Origin: an uncultured Rhizobiaceae group bacterium
GTDB lineage: Bacteria > Pseudomonadota > Alphaproteobacteria > Rhizobiales > Rhizobiaceae
DNA length: 14,373 bases
NCBI GenBank assembly: GCA_937944075.1
Contig: CALDZZ010000070.1
Coordinates: 1 to 14,373, forward strand
Direction: 5' to 3'
The first letter of the stretch is position 1. Each line of letters starts with the position of its first letter. Shown here piece after piece: positions 14,049 through 14,373 of this stretch. The position numbers were made by a program, and so were the translations under genes. The notes beneath the pieces are model-generated. The model saw nothing but the letters and a program-made list of their open reading frames with translations, was not told where the DNA came from and did not search any database.

Positions 14049-14373
14049 ATGGTCTCTATGGAGTATAATATTTTGCGCCGCTACAGGTCTGCATTGATAG
14101 CGGGAAGCGCATTAGCCCTGATCGTCGTGGCTGGTGACAGGGACAGCATTTTAATCCCATCTGCACATGCGGATGAAAGCGCAGTTTCAAGCCAGGTATC
14201 TGTATTGAGCGCACCCGCCAATACTGAACTGGCCAGCGAGCCCTTTGAAATCGAAGGCCCGGGTTTTTCCATTAGCGTTGATGGAGAGCGGGTAGCCGGG
14301 AGTTCAATTGAAAAAAAGCAGGTAGCAACTCCGGCAAAGCAAAAAGTCGACATCCAGCGCGTCACTGACATTG
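14049..14373 (+). CDS. Exported protein, 5' part only, possible OmpA-family surface protein
   Basis: The frame is open from the ATG at 14049 to the window edge, giving 108 full codons. GAGGGA (14038-14043) lies five bases upstream of this ATG. A second in-frame ATG at 14058 is less well spaced. The N-terminus is a signal peptide: basic ILRRYRS, hydrophobic ALIAGSALALIVVAG, and a probable cleavage after SAHA before DESAVSS. The n- and h-regions are followed by a polar gap, so cleavage is a little distant from the core. The mature part is low-complexity and polar, then has GPGFSISVDGERVAG and ends in a basic stretch with VDIQRVTDI. From memory, ISVDGE-x-VAG followed by a short Asp-rich repeat occurs near the N-terminus of large alphaproteobacterial OmpA-family envelope proteins. 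That is a tentative recollection. It is separated from the SctD-like gene by 820 bases, so co-function is unproven. Confidence 0.7.
   Translation, partial: MVSMEYNILRRYRSALIAGSALALIVVAGDRDSILIPSAHADESAVSSQVSVLSAPANTELASEPFEIEGPGFSISVDGERVAGSSIEKKQVATPAKQKVDIQRVTDI

Noticed and set aside
14081..14371. A 96-codon minus-strand frame at the right edge
   Set aside because: It lies opposite the exported protein at 14049, which has a ribosome site, a signal peptide and a natural composition.

Overview
The window looks like chromosomal DNA of an alphaproteobacterium with moderate, AT-leaning base composition. The placement is an inference from gene content. It rests on a liv-type amino-acid transporter whose LivG-like ATPase has an SRGD signature in place of LSGGQ, a paired ligase-associated exonuclease and ATP-dependent DNA ligase, a secreted DUF1194 protein, and a rhizobial-style short secretin N-terminal protein. 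I did not fix a genus. No rRNA, tRNA, CRISPR array, insertion sequence or integrase is visible.

Region 1 (1-4385) is a five-gene branched-chain/polar amino-acid ABC transporter: substrate-binding protein (5' end cut off), hairpin terminator or attenuator, permease LivH, permease LivM, ATPase LivG, ATPase LivF, and a strong intrinsic terminator. Region 2 (4435-7903) is a DNA-repair pair, a metallo-beta-lactamase-fold exonuclease overlapping an ATP-dependent DNA ligase, followed by a secreted von Willebrand factor A-type DUF1194 protein. Region 3 (7904-10191, minus strand) is a two-component system with a PhoB/CreB-like regulator and a CreC-like membrane histidine kinase. Its last stop codon abuts the stop of the DUF1194 gene.

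Region 4 (10192-14373) is the least ordinary part. After a roughly 500-base spacer with palindromes and a possible 22-codon leader ORF comes an unknown 144-residue protein. Next is a LuxR/NarL-type regulator whose receiver has lost the phosphoacceptor aspartate (Asn58). It overlaps by four bases a gene for an exported 199-residue protein with secretin N0 and N1 domains but no pore domain, resembling the RhcC1/NolW half of a split type III secretin. A single-pass membrane protein resembling a reduced SctD follows. Together they suggest the edge of a type III-like or otherwise divergent envelope secretion system, or a remnant of one. An 820-base non-coding stretch follows, whose last 200 bases contain a dense run of inverted repeats. 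It ends just before the ribosome binding site of an exported protein that runs off the window. The repeats may form a structured 5' leader or a small RNA.

The best-supported functions are the transporter, the exonuclease/ligase pair, DUF1194 and the two-component system. The secretion assignment is a fold- and context-based inference, and the RNA-structure proposal comes from hand-paired repeats only.
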